Shown piece after piece: positions 19,630 to 28,178 of a stretch of DNA of 64,000 bases. Made by a program: the position numbers and the translations under genes. The stretch spans positions 806,001-870,000 of the forward strand of contig NZ_SDSD01000001.1 in the NCBI RefSeq assembly GCF_004798965.1. Reading direction: 5' to 3'. Source of the DNA: Onishia niordana. GTDB lineage: Bacteria > Pseudomonadota > Gammaproteobacteria > Pseudomonadales > Halomonadaceae. The notes below the pieces were generated by a model. That model was not told where the DNA came from, did no database searches, and worked only from the letters and a program-made list of their open reading frames with translations. Every line of letters starts with the position of its first letter. Within the stretch, counting starts at the first letter, position 1.

Positions 19630-20502
19630 TTAACGAAAACGTCGCTGGGCCAACAAGTGGCGAACCAAGGGGCCCAGAATCAACTCCATGGCCAATGGCA
19701 TGCGTGCCCCGGGCACCACCAGGGTGTGAGGGCGGCTCATGAAGGCATCCTGAATCATCGCCAGCAGGTACGGGAAGTCCACCGTGGACGGATCACGAAA
19801 GCGAATCACTACGAAAGATTCGGCATCGGTGGGAATATCCTGAACCTCGAAGGGGTTGGAGGTATCCACCGTGGGCACCCGCTGGAAATTGATGTGCGTG
19901 CGCGAGAACTGTGGCTGTATATAGCGCACATAGTCATGCATGCGTCCAAGAATGGTGTCGATCACCGCTTCCTGAGAATAACCGCGCAGTTTGGTATCGC
20001 GATCGATCTTCTGGATCCACTCGAGGTTCATGGTGGGCGCCACGCCCACCAATAAATCCACATGGCGCGCGATGTCATGATCAGGCGTGACCAGGCCACC
20101 GTGAAGCCCTTCATAGAACAGCAGATCAGTGCCACTGGGTAGCGACTGCCAATCGGTAAAGGTCCCGACCTGATGACCCTGCTCGATCATCCGCTTGTCT
20201 TCGGCATGGATATAGTGACGAAAGGTACCCGCCCCTTGATCGCCATATTCCTGGAACAGCGTCTCCAGACGATCAAGCAGGTTAGCCTCTACCGCGAAAT
20301 GAGACAGCTCGTCGGTGCGCTCGGGCTCCTCACGGAAGATTCGCGCCAGCTCATCCTTGGTGTAGCGGTGAAAGGCGTCGCCATCAACGGTCGCGGCATG
20401 GACATCCTCACGGGTGAACATGCGCTCGAAAGTTCGGCGCACCGTGGTGGTTCCCGCTCCGCTGGAGCCGGTCACGGCGATGATTGGATATTCCCGGGAC
20501 AT
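19630..20502 (-). CDS. prkB: Phosphoribulokinase family protein PrkB
   Basis: This is a 290-residue P-loop kinase of the phosphoribulokinase/uridine kinase family. It has the Walker A AVTGSSGAGTTT (9-20), HRYTKDEL, FYEGLHGGL and RDTKLRGYSQEAV. It matches the short PrkB type of heterotrophic gammaproteobacteria; E. coli PrkB is 289 residues and lies next to yhfA and crp. No RuBisCO or other Calvin-cycle gene is in the window, so a role in carbon fixation is unlikely and the true substrate is unknown. Its start overlaps the thioesterase stop by one base (TGATG). Confidence 0.88.
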   Translation of the reverse strand: MSREYPIIAVTGSSGAGTTTVRRTFERMFTREDVHAATVDGDAFHRYTKDELARIFREEPERTDELSHFAVEANLLDRLETLFQEYGDQGAGTFRHYIHAEDKRMIEQGHQVGTFTDWQSLPSGTDLLFYEGLHGGLVTPDHDIARHVDLLVGVAPTMNLEWIQKIDRDTKLRGYSQEAVIDTILGRMHDYVRYIQPQFSRTHINFQRVPTVDTSNPFEVQDIPTDAESFVVIRFRDPSTVDFPYLLAMIQDAFMSRPHTLVVPGARMPLAMELILGPLVRHLLAQRRFR

Positions 20503-20960
20503 CAGGCGCCACTCTCAGGATGATAGGACGAAGCGGATGAAAGCGCAGCTTGCACAGACTCGGGGACCGCGACCGACTTTCCGACAGTAGCGTCAATCAA
20601 CACCAGGTTGAGCCTGGCAGTCGCTACGGGGCGCTGGTCGTGCTCACGCAGTACACGGTGATAAACGCAAAGTGATTTGCCTTCGACGGGGGGAATCGCC
20701 GTTTCGACGACCAGCATGTCCGGCCAGGCGGCTTCGCCCTGATACTGGATGGCAAGATCGGCAACGACACTGGGATAGCCGCCAAGATCCCATTCCCGGA
20801 GCCCCCGGGACAGCAGCATCTGGGTTCTGGCCTCGTGCAGCAGCGACACTAGGGCATCGTGGCCCAGGTGGCGCCCATAATTCATATCGGTGATGCGTAC
20901 CGACAAGGAGTGGCGGTGCAGGATGGCGTCTTCCGGAAACGCCAAGCGGACTCGTGACAT
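20502..20960 (-). CDS. Hotdog-fold acyl-CoA thioesterase
   Basis: This is a 152-residue protein of the 4-hydroxybenzoyl-CoA/YbgC-like thioesterase family. The family helix is seen as ITDMNYGRHLGHDALVSLLHEAR; the usual catalytic aspartate region reads DMNYGRHL. GGGAG lies 7 bases before the ATG at 20960. It is translationally coupled to prkB, which suggests joint expression but does not reveal the substrate. Confidence 0.78.
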   Translation of the reverse strand: MSRVRLAFPEDAILHRHSLSVRITDMNYGRHLGHDALVSLLHEARTQMLLSRGLREWDLGGYPSVVADLAIQYQGEAAWPDMLVVETAIPPVEGKSLCVYHRVLREHDQRPVATARLNLVLIDATVGKSVAVPESVQAALSSASSYHPESGA

Positions 20961-21066
20961 ATCAACTCCCTGTCGTGGCACTACCTCGCGCCGAGGCTCG
21001 GAGTTAGCCCCCAGCGCGGGATGGTGTTTGCTTCGAACGCGGCCGTGTGGCGATACGCTTAGGCGA

Positions 21067-22353
21067 TCAACGCTCCCTTGCGATGGCGCGGAAGGCGATA
21101 TCGTGGCGATAACTCATGTCCGTCCAGTCGATGGCGGAAACGCCTTCGTAGGCGAGCGCCTGAGCAATGGCCACTGTATCTCCCAAGGCCGTTACACATA
21201 GCACGCGTCCGCCACTGGTCGCGACACGACCTTGGTCGTCCAGAGCCGTACCAGCATGGAACACCCGACAGCCCGTATCCTCGGCGGCTTCGATGCCATC
21301 GATTACATCGCCCTTGCGATAGCTGCCTGGATAGCCACCGGCCGCCAGCACCACGCCTACCGCGTTACGGGGATCCCACTGAATGGTCGCGCGATCGAGT
21401 TCGCCGCGGGTGCCCGCCAAGCATAGAGCTGCCAGGTCGGATTCGAGTCGCATCATGATCGGCTGCGTTTCCGGGTCACCAAAGCGGCAGTTGTATTCGA
21501 TCACCTTGGGGGCGCCGGTCTTGTCGATCATCAGGCCCGCGTAGAGAAAGCCGGTATAGGGATGGCCCTCTTCTGCCATGCCCTTGACCGTAGGCAGAAT
21601 CACTTCGTCCATGATGCGCTGATAGACCGCCTCGGTGACGACCGGGGCCGGCGAATAGGCCCCCATGCCACCGGTATTGGGGCCTGTATCGCCATCACCT
21701 GCGCGCTTGTGATCCTGGCTGGTCGCCATCGGTAACACATGCTCGCCGTCCACCATCACGATGAAGCTCGCTTCCTCACCCTCGAGGTACTCCTCGATCA
21801 CCACCCGTGCCCCGGCATCACCGAAGGCATTGGCCTCGAGCATGTCACGGATCGCCGCCTCGGCCTCGACCTTGGTCATGGCAACGATCACCCCCTTGCC
21901 GGAGGCCAGGCCATCGGCCTTGATGACGATCGGGGCGCCCTTTTTGGCGAGGTAGTCAAGTGCCGGTTCAACGGCGGTGAAGGTCTGATAATCCGCACTG
22001 GGAATGTCATGGCGAGCAAGGAAGTCCTTGGTAAAGGACTTGGATCCTTCAAGCTGGGCGGCAGCCTGGGTCGGGCCGAAGATAGCCAGGCCCGCGGCCT
22101 GAAAACGATCGACAACGCCCGCGACCAGCGGGGCCTCGGGGCCGACGATGGTCAGTTCGATGCCGTGATCACGGGCGAAGGTTTCAAGCCCCTCAAGGTC
22201 GGTTACCGCAATATCGACATTGGAGACCTTGGGCTCGATGAGGCTGCCAGCATTGCCGGGTGCCACGTAAACCGTTTCAACGTGAGAAGACTGAGCGACC
22301 TTCCAGGCCAGGGCATGTTCGCGGCCGCCGCCGCCGATGATCAGAACCTTCAT
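21067..22353 (-). CDS. purD: Phosphoribosylamine-glycine ligase PurD
   Basis: PurD is the ATP-grasp enzyme for the second step of purine synthesis, forming GAR from phosphoribosylamine and glycine. The 428-residue protein begins [19 protein letters not shown] and carries YVAPGNAGS, the ATP-binding [16 protein letters not shown], and [17 protein letters not shown]. The ATG at 22353 has AAGG 6 bases upstream; a TTG 6 bases further up is less likely. purH is not adjacent as it is in E. coli. Confidence 0.96.
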   Translation of the reverse strand: MKVLIIGGGGREHALAWKVAQSSHVETVYVAPGNAGSLIEPKVSNVDIAVTDLEGLETFARDHGIELTIVGPEAPLVAGVVDRFQAAGLAIFGPTQAAAQLEGSKSFTKDFLARHDIPSADYQTFTAVEPALDYLAKKGAPIVIKADGLASGKGVIVAMTKVEAEAAIRDMLEANAFGDAGARVVIEEYLEGEEASFIVMVDGEHVLPMATSQDHKRAGDGDTGPNTGGMGAYSPAPVVTEAVYQRIMDEVILPTVKGMAEEGHPYTGFLYAGLMIDKTGAPKVIEYNCRFGDPETQPIMMRLESDLAALCLAGTRGELDRATIQWDPRNAVGVVLAAGGYPGSYRKGDVIDGIEAAEDTGCRVFHAGTALDDQGRVATSGGRVLCVTALGDTVAIAQALAYEGVSAIDWTDMSYRHDIAFRAIARER

Positions 22354-22437
22354 CTTCAACCTTGCTCGACTGTTGTCTGAGGATAATACGAATTTAGCGG
22401 GGCATTATGCCAGAAAAGCCACCGCCCGTATCGGGGC

Positions 22438-22920
22438 TCAGTCCTTGTCGCTGCTGGTGTCGCTTTCGGATTCGCCGTCCTTGCCAGTGTCCTTGGGCTG
22501 CTGATTAAAGGTCTTCTGCCAGAAGCGCATGTTTTCCTCGGCCATCTCGCGCATCATTTCCATCGGCGTATGGCGCATGGCCTCCTTCCACTGATCCTGC
22601 ATACGTTGCTGCTGTTCAAGCATCAGGTGGGTGCCCTGCTCCAGGTAGCGAGCCAGTGGCAGCGGCTGTGCCATGTCGTAGACACGTATGAATTGGGCCA
22701 GCAGATCGTTGGAGAACACCTCGGAGTCGCCGCCCGCTTGCTCCTGCTCGATGATGATCGACAACAGAATGGTACGCGTCAGATCCTCTCCGGACTTGGC
22801 GTCTTCGACGCGAAAGGGCACCTCCTCAATAATCAGGTTGCGCAGGTCTTCCAGCGTTACATAGCGGCTCTGCTCGGTATCATAGAGCCTGCGGTTGGCA
22901 TACTTGCGAATCACGCGCAC
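22438..22920 (-). CDS. phaR: Polyhydroxyalkanoate synthesis repressor PhaR
   Basis: PhaR represses phasin and PHA genes and binds PHA granules, so that repression is lifted when polymer accumulates. The 160-residue protein has the N-terminal DNA-binding domain IRKYANRRLYDTEQSRYVTL, then the PHB accumulation regulatory domain (LIIEEVPFRVEDAKSGEDLTRTIL) and an acidic tail. The GTG at 22920 lies 8 bases after AGGAG. phaC and phasin genes are not in the window. Confidence 0.93.
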   Translation of the reverse strand: MRVIRKYANRRLYDTEQSRYVTLEDLRNLIIEEVPFRVEDAKSGEDLTRTILLSIIIEQEQAGGDSEVFSNDLLAQFIRVYDMAQPLPLARYLEQGTHLMLEQQQRMQDQWKEAMRHTPMEMMREMAEENMRFWQKTFNQQPKDTGKDGESESDTSSDKD

Positions 22921-23025
22921 GGGCGGTGCTCCTGTTCTCGACTTTGCTGGTATTGTGCACCGCGTCCGACGTTCTAGCCACCATCGTCATCTATCTGTCA
23001 TCCGCTTGTGCGGCGCCGAGGCCCC

Positions 23026-23739
23026 ATGAACCTGATTTTGCTTGATCCCGCCGACCTGACCGACGACCACCACGCCTGGGTGCGCGACCCAAGACGCTTG
23101 CGCCACCTGACCGAGGTACATCGTGCCCGCCCAGGCGATGAGCTGACACTGGGTCTGCGCGGCGGCGCCATCGGTCGCGGCCGGCTGGTCACGCTGAATG
23201 AAGATGGCGCTCACTTCGCACTCGATGCCCTCGACCAGGCGCCGCCACCGGCGCTGGACATCGAACTGGTGCTGGCCTTGCCGCGCCCGCGAATGCTGGC
23301 CCGGACACTTGAGCACGTCACGGCCCTGGGGGTGAAGCGCATCACCCTGCTGCACACCCGACGGGTGGAGAAGAGCTACTGGCAATCCCCCGAACTGTCC
23401 GACGAGAAGATTCACCAGCATCTGGTGCTGGGCCTGGAGCAAGCCCGCGACACCGTGATGCCCGAAGTGGAGTTGGAAACCCGCTTCAAACCCTTCGTCG
23501 AAGATCGCCTGCCAGCCCAGCTCAGTGGGCGTCAAGGACTACTGGCTCATCCCGGCATGGAAGCGGCCTGTCCCCGCGGACTCACGGCACCCGCCACCCT
23601 GGTAGTGGGACCCGAGGGCGGTTTTATTCCCTATGAGGTCGAGGCGCTACTGGCAGCCGGCTGCCAAGGCATTCACCTGGGCAGCCGAATCTTGCGGGTC
23701 GAGACGGCGGTCGTCGCCCTGCTCGCACGGCTGGGTTGA
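23026..23739 (+). CDS. rsmE: 16S rRNA (U1498-N3)-methyltransferase RsmE
   Basis: RsmE methylates U1498 in helix 44 of 16S rRNA. The 237-residue protein has an N-terminal PUA-like domain (LRHLTEVHRARPGDELTL) and a C-terminal SPOUT knot with LVVGPEGGFIPYEVEAL and LGSRILRVETAVVALL. The ATG at 23026 fits the family; an upstream in-frame ATG would add six residues. It ends 6 bases before the convergent transglycosylase stop. Confidence 0.94.
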   Translation: MNLILLDPADLTDDHHAWVRDPRRLRHLTEVHRARPGDELTLGLRGGAIGRGRLVTLNEDGAHFALDALDQAPPPALDIELVLALPRPRMLARTLEHVTALGVKRITLLHTRRVEKSYWQSPELSDEKIHQHLVLGLEQARDTVMPEVELETRFKPFVEDRLPAQLSGRQGLLAHPGMEAACPRGLTAPATLVVGPEGGFIPYEVEALLAAGCQGIHLGSRILRVETAVVALLARLG

Positions 23740-23745
23740 ACGGCC

Positions 23746-25062
23746 TTATTCCTGCAGACGTTCAAGCAGCGACACTGTCGCGAAACCATCCGGTGTCAGC
23801 CCCAGGGACGCCTGATAGGCCCGCAGCCCAGCGCGGGTATTGGGCCCCATGATGCCGTCTGGCGTGCCGGTCGCGAAGCCACGAGCATTGAGGGCGCGCT
23901 GCAGCTCACGCACCTGCGCTCTGGAAAGCGGCGTCTCTTGTCGCGGCCAGTCGGCACGTATGCCCGGCTCTTCCGCGATACGACGCGAAAGCGTACCCAC
24001 CGCCAACGCATAGCTGGTGGCATTGTTATAACGCAGGATGGCGCGATAGTTGCCACCGACCAGAAAGGCGGGACCTCGAGCGCCAGCTGGCGCGAGAATC
24101 GATGCATTGTTGAGTGTTGGCAGCGTTTCCGAGCCCATGGCGCGCACGCCCTGACGGGCCCAAGCCTCGCTTGACCGCCGGGTGGCCAGTTCGGTTTGGG
24201 AGTAGTCGAAATCGGCCGGCAGCCGCACTTCGATGCCCCAGGGCTCGCCGGCCTGCCAGCCGGCCCGGGCCAAGTAGTTGGCAGTAGAAGCCATGACATC
24301 GGGGATGCTACCCCAGATATCGCGTCGGCCATCACCGTCGCCGTCCTTGGCATAGGCAAGATAGCTTGATGGCAGGAACTGCGTGTGCCCCATGGCACCG
24401 GCCCAGCTGCCGATCATGCGCTCAGGAGCGATATCACCGCCCTCGATGATTTTCAGTGCCGCAATCAGTTCGTCATGAGCGAAGTCGCGACGACGACCAT
24501 CGAAGGCCAGCGTCGCCAGGGAATCCAGCGTAGAAAAGCTGCCAAAGTTGCTGCCGTAGTTGCTCTCCACTCCCCAGATCGCCACTACCACCTCGGCGGG
24601 CACACCGTAGCCTCTGGTCATGCGCTCGGCCGTGGCACGGTGCTCGTCCAGACGCTCGCGACCGTTGCTCACGCGGGTCGAAGACACGGCCGTATCCAGA
24701 TACTGCCAGATGGGACGCACGAACTCGGGTTGGGCACGGTCGTACTCGAGGATCTTGGGCCGGTAGCGAATATCGCCAAGGGCTCGATCAAGGGTCGACT
24801 CGGCGATCCCTCTGGAGCGCGCTTCACGCCTGAAATCAGCGAGCCAGGCGTCAAAGGATGCTGGCGACTCAGCCTGTGCATCGCGCTTATTCTGACCAGT
24901 CTCAGCGGTCTTGGCCGCTTGATCGTCAGACTGAGACGGCGCTTGCGCCGGGGCTTGGGCCTTTAGCGGTGTCTGGTCTTGAGCCAGAGCATCAGTCGAC
25001 TGACTGCTCTGACAGCCAACCAGGCTGCTCAGCAGCAACGAGCATACGAGGATCCTGCGCAT
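23746..25062 (-). CDS. Membrane-bound lytic murein transglycosylase, MltB family, with peptidoglycan-binding domain
   Basis: This enzyme cleaves the MurNAc-GlcNAc bond of peptidoglycan to a 1,6-anhydro product. The 438-residue precursor is a lipoprotein (lipobox LVGC, C17) followed by a low-complexity Q/A linker (about 20-70). The transglycosylase domain has the catalytic glutamate in WGVESNYGSNFG and GAMGHTQFLPSSY. A C-terminal PG_binding_1 domain (about 375-438) contains LNARGFATGTPDGIMGPNTR. The start is ambiguous: 25062 gives a standard lipoprotein signal, while ATGs at 25080-25083 lack a ribosome site. Confidence 0.9.
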   Translation of the reverse strand: MRRILVCSLLLSSLVGCQSSQSTDALAQDQTPLKAQAPAQAPSQSDDQAAKTAETGQNKRDAQAESPASFDAWLADFRREARSRGIAESTLDRALGDIRYRPKILEYDRAQPEFVRPIWQYLDTAVSSTRVSNGRERLDEHRATAERMTRGYGVPAEVVVAIWGVESNYGSNFGSFSTLDSLATLAFDGRRRDFAHDELIAALKIIEGGDIAPERMIGSWAGAMGHTQFLPSSYLAYAKDGDGDGRRDIWGSIPDVMASTANYLARAGWQAGEPWGIEVRLPADFDYSQTELATRRSSEAWARQGVRAMGSETLPTLNNASILAPAGARGPAFLVGGNYRAILRYNNATSYALAVGTLSRRIAEEPGIRADWPRQETPLSRAQVRELQRALNARGFATGTPDGIMGPNTRAGLRAYQASLGLTPDGFATVSLLERLQE

Positions 25063-25133
25063 GGCGGGGCGATACTCCATCATCACGGGGTAAAGCGGGC
25101 ATCATCGCGCAGATCAACCTGCACCACCAGCCT

Positions 25134-25278
25134 TAGGCTTTGTGCGAAAAGTCGACGAGCGAAGGATAGACAAGACAAAAATCAGCGAAAAAGCGGAGTT
25201 TACAGGCCGTAAATGAGTATTTTGAGCTGATTTTTAACGTCGTATAGCCGAGCGCAGACACTTTTCAGACATGGCCTA
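25134..25278. repeat. 145-bp imperfect inverted-repeat element
   Basis: The gap between the transglycosylase start and the DUF3429 stop is almost filled by one nested inverted repeat. From outside inward the arms pair as TAGGC/GCCTA (25134 and 25274), GAAAAGT/ACTTTTC, ATAGAC/GTCGTAT, CAAAAATCAGC/GCTGATTTTT and GTTTAC/GTAAAT around a central AGGCC. It is non-coding. From memory it resembles recurrent intergenic sequences in other Halomonas and Pseudomonas genomes, but this was not checked. It could be a MITE-like remnant or a structured 3' UTR. Confidence 0.65.
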
Positions 25279-25287
25279 GCGTTTTTG

Positions 25288-25758
25288 TCATTGCAAGCCA
25301 AGCCAAAGCCTGAGAATCACCGCCAGATGGCAGGCCACCACCACCGCGGTCAGCACGTTACGCAAGCGTCGATACCAGTCAGGCAGTACAGCGCCTCCTG
25401 CAGCACTTGCTTCATAACCGCGCACCGCCATAAAGCCAAGCATCAGCGACATGGCGCCCGGCACGCCTCCCCACAAGAGGGCCGGCCAGGCGATCAGACT
25501 AGGCGCCATGCTTAACAACACGCGGACACGAAAGGCGGGGGTCGCCGGCGCGTCACGCCCCATGGCAAGCCCCCAATGGATGCCACCGAGAAAGGACAGT
25601 ATCACCGCGCTGTAATAAAGAAAGGCGGTGACTGCCGAGGCCTGCCAGCTGAGTGGTGCCCACCACGCGGCGAGAGACGCCGCCACGAATGGCAATAGGC
25701 CGGAGAGGCCAAGCATGACGGGGAGATGACGAACATCATTACGTAAAAGAACAGGCAT
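25288..25758 (-). CDS. DUF3429 family membrane protein
   Basis: This is a 156-residue integral membrane protein with about five hydrophobic segments and the family motif SFLGGIHWGLAM. The molecular function is not known. AAGGAGA lies just upstream of the ATG at 25758, which overlaps the photolyase stop (TGATG), so it is co-translated with the photolyase as the third gene of the operon. DUF3429 genes are often found near photolyases, but no direct role in light response is established. Confidence 0.8.
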   Translation of the reverse strand: MPVLLRNDVRHLPVMLGLSGLLPFVAASLAAWWAPLSWQASAVTAFLYYSAVILSFLGGIHWGLAMGRDAPATPAFRVRVLLSMAPSLIAWPALLWGGVPGAMSLMLGFMAVRGYEASAAGGAVLPDWYRRLRNVLTAVVVACHLAVILRLWLGLQ

Positions 25759-27182
25759 CACGTCTCCTTGAAGGAATCGCTACTGGCATCTCGCAACGGT
25801 ATCTGCTCATCGTCCCAGGCGGCAGGTGAAACCACCGGCGCAGAGAAGGCCTGCGGGGCGGCACGCCAGGGCTGATGGCGCGCATCGCCTTCCGCCAGGC
25901 CCACAAGTTCTGGTAGCCAGTGGCTGACGTAGTCGCCGGCCGGGTCGTAGCGGCGGGCCTGCCAGAGCACATTGAAATAATGGCCGCGGCTCGCCTCACG
26001 GCCGGCACCCGCCACATACCCCCAGTTTCCCCAGTTGCTGGCAACATCGAAATCAATCAGACAATGCTCGAACCAGGCAGCGCCTAGCCGCCAATCCACG
26101 CCCAGGTCATGAACCAAGAAACTTGCCACATTCTGGCGCACCCGGTTGGACTGCCAGCCAGTGGACGAGAGTTCACGCATGCCGGCATCGATAAAGGGCA
26201 CACCGGTCTCGCCATGACACCAGTCGTGGAACGCTGCAGGTGGCTCGGGAAGCTCCCGGGGGCCATAAAGTCCCGCTTTGGCCTGGCGCGCGGCCCAGTA
26301 AAAATATTCACGCCACATGAGTTCGAAGATGACCCAGCCGCTCGACTCACAGGCCCCATGGTCACTTTCCCATGCCCGAACCTGATCATGAATCTGTCGT
26401 GCTGACAGACATCCAAGGGCTAGCCAGGGCGACAGCCGTGTCGAAAACTCGGCGCCCAGCAGGCCATTACGGGTCTGCTTGTAGCGCGCAATCGCACCGG
26501 TGTGCCAAAGATAGGATTCGAGTCGCATCTGGCCGGCTTCTTCTCCGCCCTGGAAGCGAAATTCACCGCGAGGGTCGGCACGCCAGGCGGCCGCGTCGGG
26601 GCAGAGATCCTTGAGGGGTGGCAGGCCGCGGGGCGCATCCTCGGGCCACAGAGGCAAGGTGACTGGGGCCGGCTGAGCAGCCGGCACACCGTTGGCGCTT
26701 TCCATGCGGCGACGAAAGGCCGAAAAACTGCCCGGCAGGTCCTCCAGAGCAAAAGGGAGCGCAGGGCGCTCGAACAAGGTACCGCCTTCGCACCGCCGTA
26801 GATCGCAGCCCGCGGGCAAGCGCTCGCAGAGTCTTGAAAGGTCGGCTTTTTCATCATAACCGGCGGCGTCTCGCACATGAATGCGCACGACGCTCAATGC
26901 AGTGGCAAGTTCGGCAATGACCGCCGACGGGTCCCCCATCCGCACCAGCAGATCACCGCCCCGCTTCAGAAGTTCACCGCGCAGGGCGATCAGGCTCTGC
27001 CACAGGAAGCCCAGCCGGGCTGGGCCGATGCGTCGCGCCGATAGCCCCGGGGCCAGGGGAGAGATCCAGCGCTCATCGAGGACATAAACGCACATCAAGG
27101 AGGCCGGCGGCGAGGCAAACTGGAAGAGCGGATTATCGCTCAGTCTCAGGTCATCGCGCAGCCATACCAGTTCGGGGTTCAT
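25758..27182 (-). CDS. Cryptochrome/photolyase family flavoprotein, CRY-DASH type
   Basis: This is a FAD-containing blue-light enzyme; CRY-DASH proteins repair cyclobutane dimers in single-stranded or looped DNA. The 474-residue protein has the N-terminal antenna domain (MNPELVWLRDDLRLSDNPLF). The C-terminal FAD domain shows CRY-DASH features: FIDAGMRELSSTGWQSNR, RQNVASFLVHDLGVDWR, FEHCLIDFDVASNWGNW, and YDPAGDYVSHWLPEL. A class I CPD photolyase is the alternative; the WGNW region followed by YVAGAG and RGHYFNVL favours DASH. The start overlaps the DUF2256 gene by ATGA. Light-dependent control is suggested by the repeats upstream of the operon. Confidence 0.88.
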   Translation of the reverse strand: MNPELVWLRDDLRLSDNPLFQFASPPASLMCVYVLDERWISPLAPGLSARRIGPARLGFLWQSLIALRGELLKRGGDLLVRMGDPSAVIAELATALSVVRIHVRDAAGYDEKADLSRLCERLPAGCDLRRCEGGTLFERPALPFALEDLPGSFSAFRRRMESANGVPAAQPAPVTLPLWPEDAPRGLPPLKDLCPDAAAWRADPRGEFRFQGGEEAGQMRLESYLWHTGAIARYKQTRNGLLGAEFSTRLSPWLALGCLSARQIHDQVRAWESDHGACESSGWVIFELMWREYFYWAARQAKAGLYGPRELPEPPAAFHDWCHGETGVPFIDAGMRELSSTGWQSNRVRQNVASFLVHDLGVDWRLGAAWFEHCLIDFDVASNWGNWGYVAGAGREASRGHYFNVLWQARRYDPAGDYVSHWLPELVGLAEGDARHQPWRAAPQAFSAPVVSPAAWDDEQIPLRDASSDSFKET

Positions 27183-27331
27183 GACGACCGCCTGGCGCTG
27201 CGCGCCTCACGGCGACATCGCTCACTGCAATGCTGCACCTCATCCCAGCAGTGAGCCCACTTTCGCCGCCAGCGAAAAGGACGCTCGCACTGACGACAGG
27301 TCTTGACGGGAAGCTCGGCCTTGCGTCGCAT
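27179..27331 (-). CDS. DUF2256 small zinc-ribbon protein
   Basis: This is a 50-residue gene, MRRKAELPVKTCRQCERPFR onward, ending in ARSARRSS. It has CxxC (C12, C15) and CxxxC (C35, C39) pairs plus a lone C28 and a basic, tryptophan-containing middle (WRRKWAHCWD), typical of DUF2256. AGGTGG lies 5 bases before the ATG at 27331. The stop overlaps the photolyase start by ATGA, so it leads the operon. DUF2256 genes commonly accompany photolyase and cryptochrome genes; the biochemical role is unknown, and nucleic-acid or metal binding is only a guess. Confidence 0.85.
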   Translation of the reverse strand: MRRKAELPVKTCRQCERPFRWRRKWAHCWDEVQHCSERCRREARSARRSS

Positions 27332-27390
27332 GCCACCACCTTGGCCTTGCCCGACGGCCGGCCTGAAGAATTGGACAAAAATATTATTAA

Positions 27391-27408
27391 GTACATGTAT
27401 TGTACATG
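27391..27408 (-). promoter_or_regulatory. Direct-repeat operator candidate of the photolyase operon
   Basis: GTACATG occurs at 27391-27397 and again at 27402-27408, exactly 11 bases apart. On the coding (minus) strand TGTACA can act as -35, followed after 17 bases by TATTTT as -10. The geometry resembles what I remember for CarH/LitR-type MerR photoreceptors, which bind 11-bp TACA-containing direct repeats overlapping the -35. No regulator gene of that type is in the window. Confidence 0.5.
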
Positions 27409-27435
27409 ATAATCGCCCATCAGGAAGGCATCACG

Positions 27436-27458
27436 AAGAAGGCCGCCCGAGGGCGGCC
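27436..27458 (-). terminator. Terminator hairpin after the minus-strand Mrp operon
   Basis: On the minus strand GGCCGCC-CTCG-GGCGGCC (27441-27458) forms a perfect 7-bp stem followed by TTCTTC, 32 bases after the mnhG stop. The U-run is weak, so termination is likely but not certain. Confidence 0.6.
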
Positions 27459-27490
27459 ATTATGAGGGCAGGATCTAATGAGAGGTCGCC

Positions 27491-27898
27491 TCAGCCGGCT
27501 TCATCGGACTCGCCGGGTGCAGGAGCGGCATTGGCATCGGTCTCCCGATGGCTGCTGAGCCGATGGGTGACCGAGTCATAATTGGGCCTGAGCTCATCCT
27601 TGACCGTACCGCTCCACAGGCGCGTACCGACGAAGTATCCCGCCCGCCCAATCACATGGGCCGCCACCGGCGCGGTCAGCAGGAGGAAGAGTATGACCCC
27701 GAAGGCCCTGGCCACCACGGCCTCGACGGCGAAATGCAGTGCCACCGCCAGCATGATCAGCGAGGCGCCCAGGGTCGCGGCCTTGGTGGTGGCGTGCATG
27801 CGGGTCAGCAGGTCGGGCAGACGCAGTACCCCGAGGGCGGCCACCAGCATGAAAACGGACCCGGCCAGGATCAGAATGTTCTTAAGCAGCTCAATCAT
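27491..27898 (-). CDS. mnhG: Mrp Na+/H+ antiporter subunit G (system 1)
   Basis: This is a small membrane subunit of the Mrp cation/proton antiporter. The 135-residue protein has three hydrophobic segments and the family core LGVLRLPDLLTRMHATTKAATLG. The start at 27898 overlaps the mnhF stop by 8 bases; an upstream codon at 27919 is possible but would add a non-conserved MSEGGRG. The last 40 residues are hydrophilic and acidic. Confidence 0.93.
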   Translation of the reverse strand: MIELLKNILILAGSVFMLVAALGVLRLPDLLTRMHATTKAATLGASLIMLAVALHFAVEAVVARAFGVILFLLLTAPVAAHVIGRAGYFVGTRLWSGTVKDELRPNYDSVTHRLSSHRETDANAAPAPGESDEAG

Positions 27899-28160
27899 CC
27901 CGCGGCCCCCCTCGCTCAAGGAAACGGGCGAAACCTATGGTGGCCATGAAGGCCATCAGCGCCATGACGATGGCCACATCGAGGAGGCTCGGAACATCGG
28001 TAGCGATGGCGATCAGGCCAATCATGCCGACCAGGATTGCCGAGAAGAGCTCCAGTGCCACCACCCGATCCGGTAGGCTGGGGCCGCGATAGAGGCGCGC
28101 AAAGGCCAGGCAAAGCGCCAGTGCCATCATGGCAAGACTCACAAGGATGATGCTCGACAA
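27891..28160 (-). CDS. mnhF: Mrp Na+/H+ antiporter subunit F (system 1)
   Basis: This 89-residue membrane subunit has three predicted helices and the family motif RLYRGPSLPDRVVALELFS, followed by LLDVAIVMALMAFMATIGFARFL. It is required for assembly of the Mrp complex. It lies 18 bases after mnhE and overlaps mnhG by 8. Confidence 0.93.
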   Translation of the reverse strand: MSSIILVSLAMMALALCLAFARLYRGPSLPDRVVALELFSAILVGMIGLIAIATDVPSLLDVAIVMALMAFMATIGFARFLERGGPRDD

Positions 28161-28178
28161 GGGACTCTCCTCACGTCG

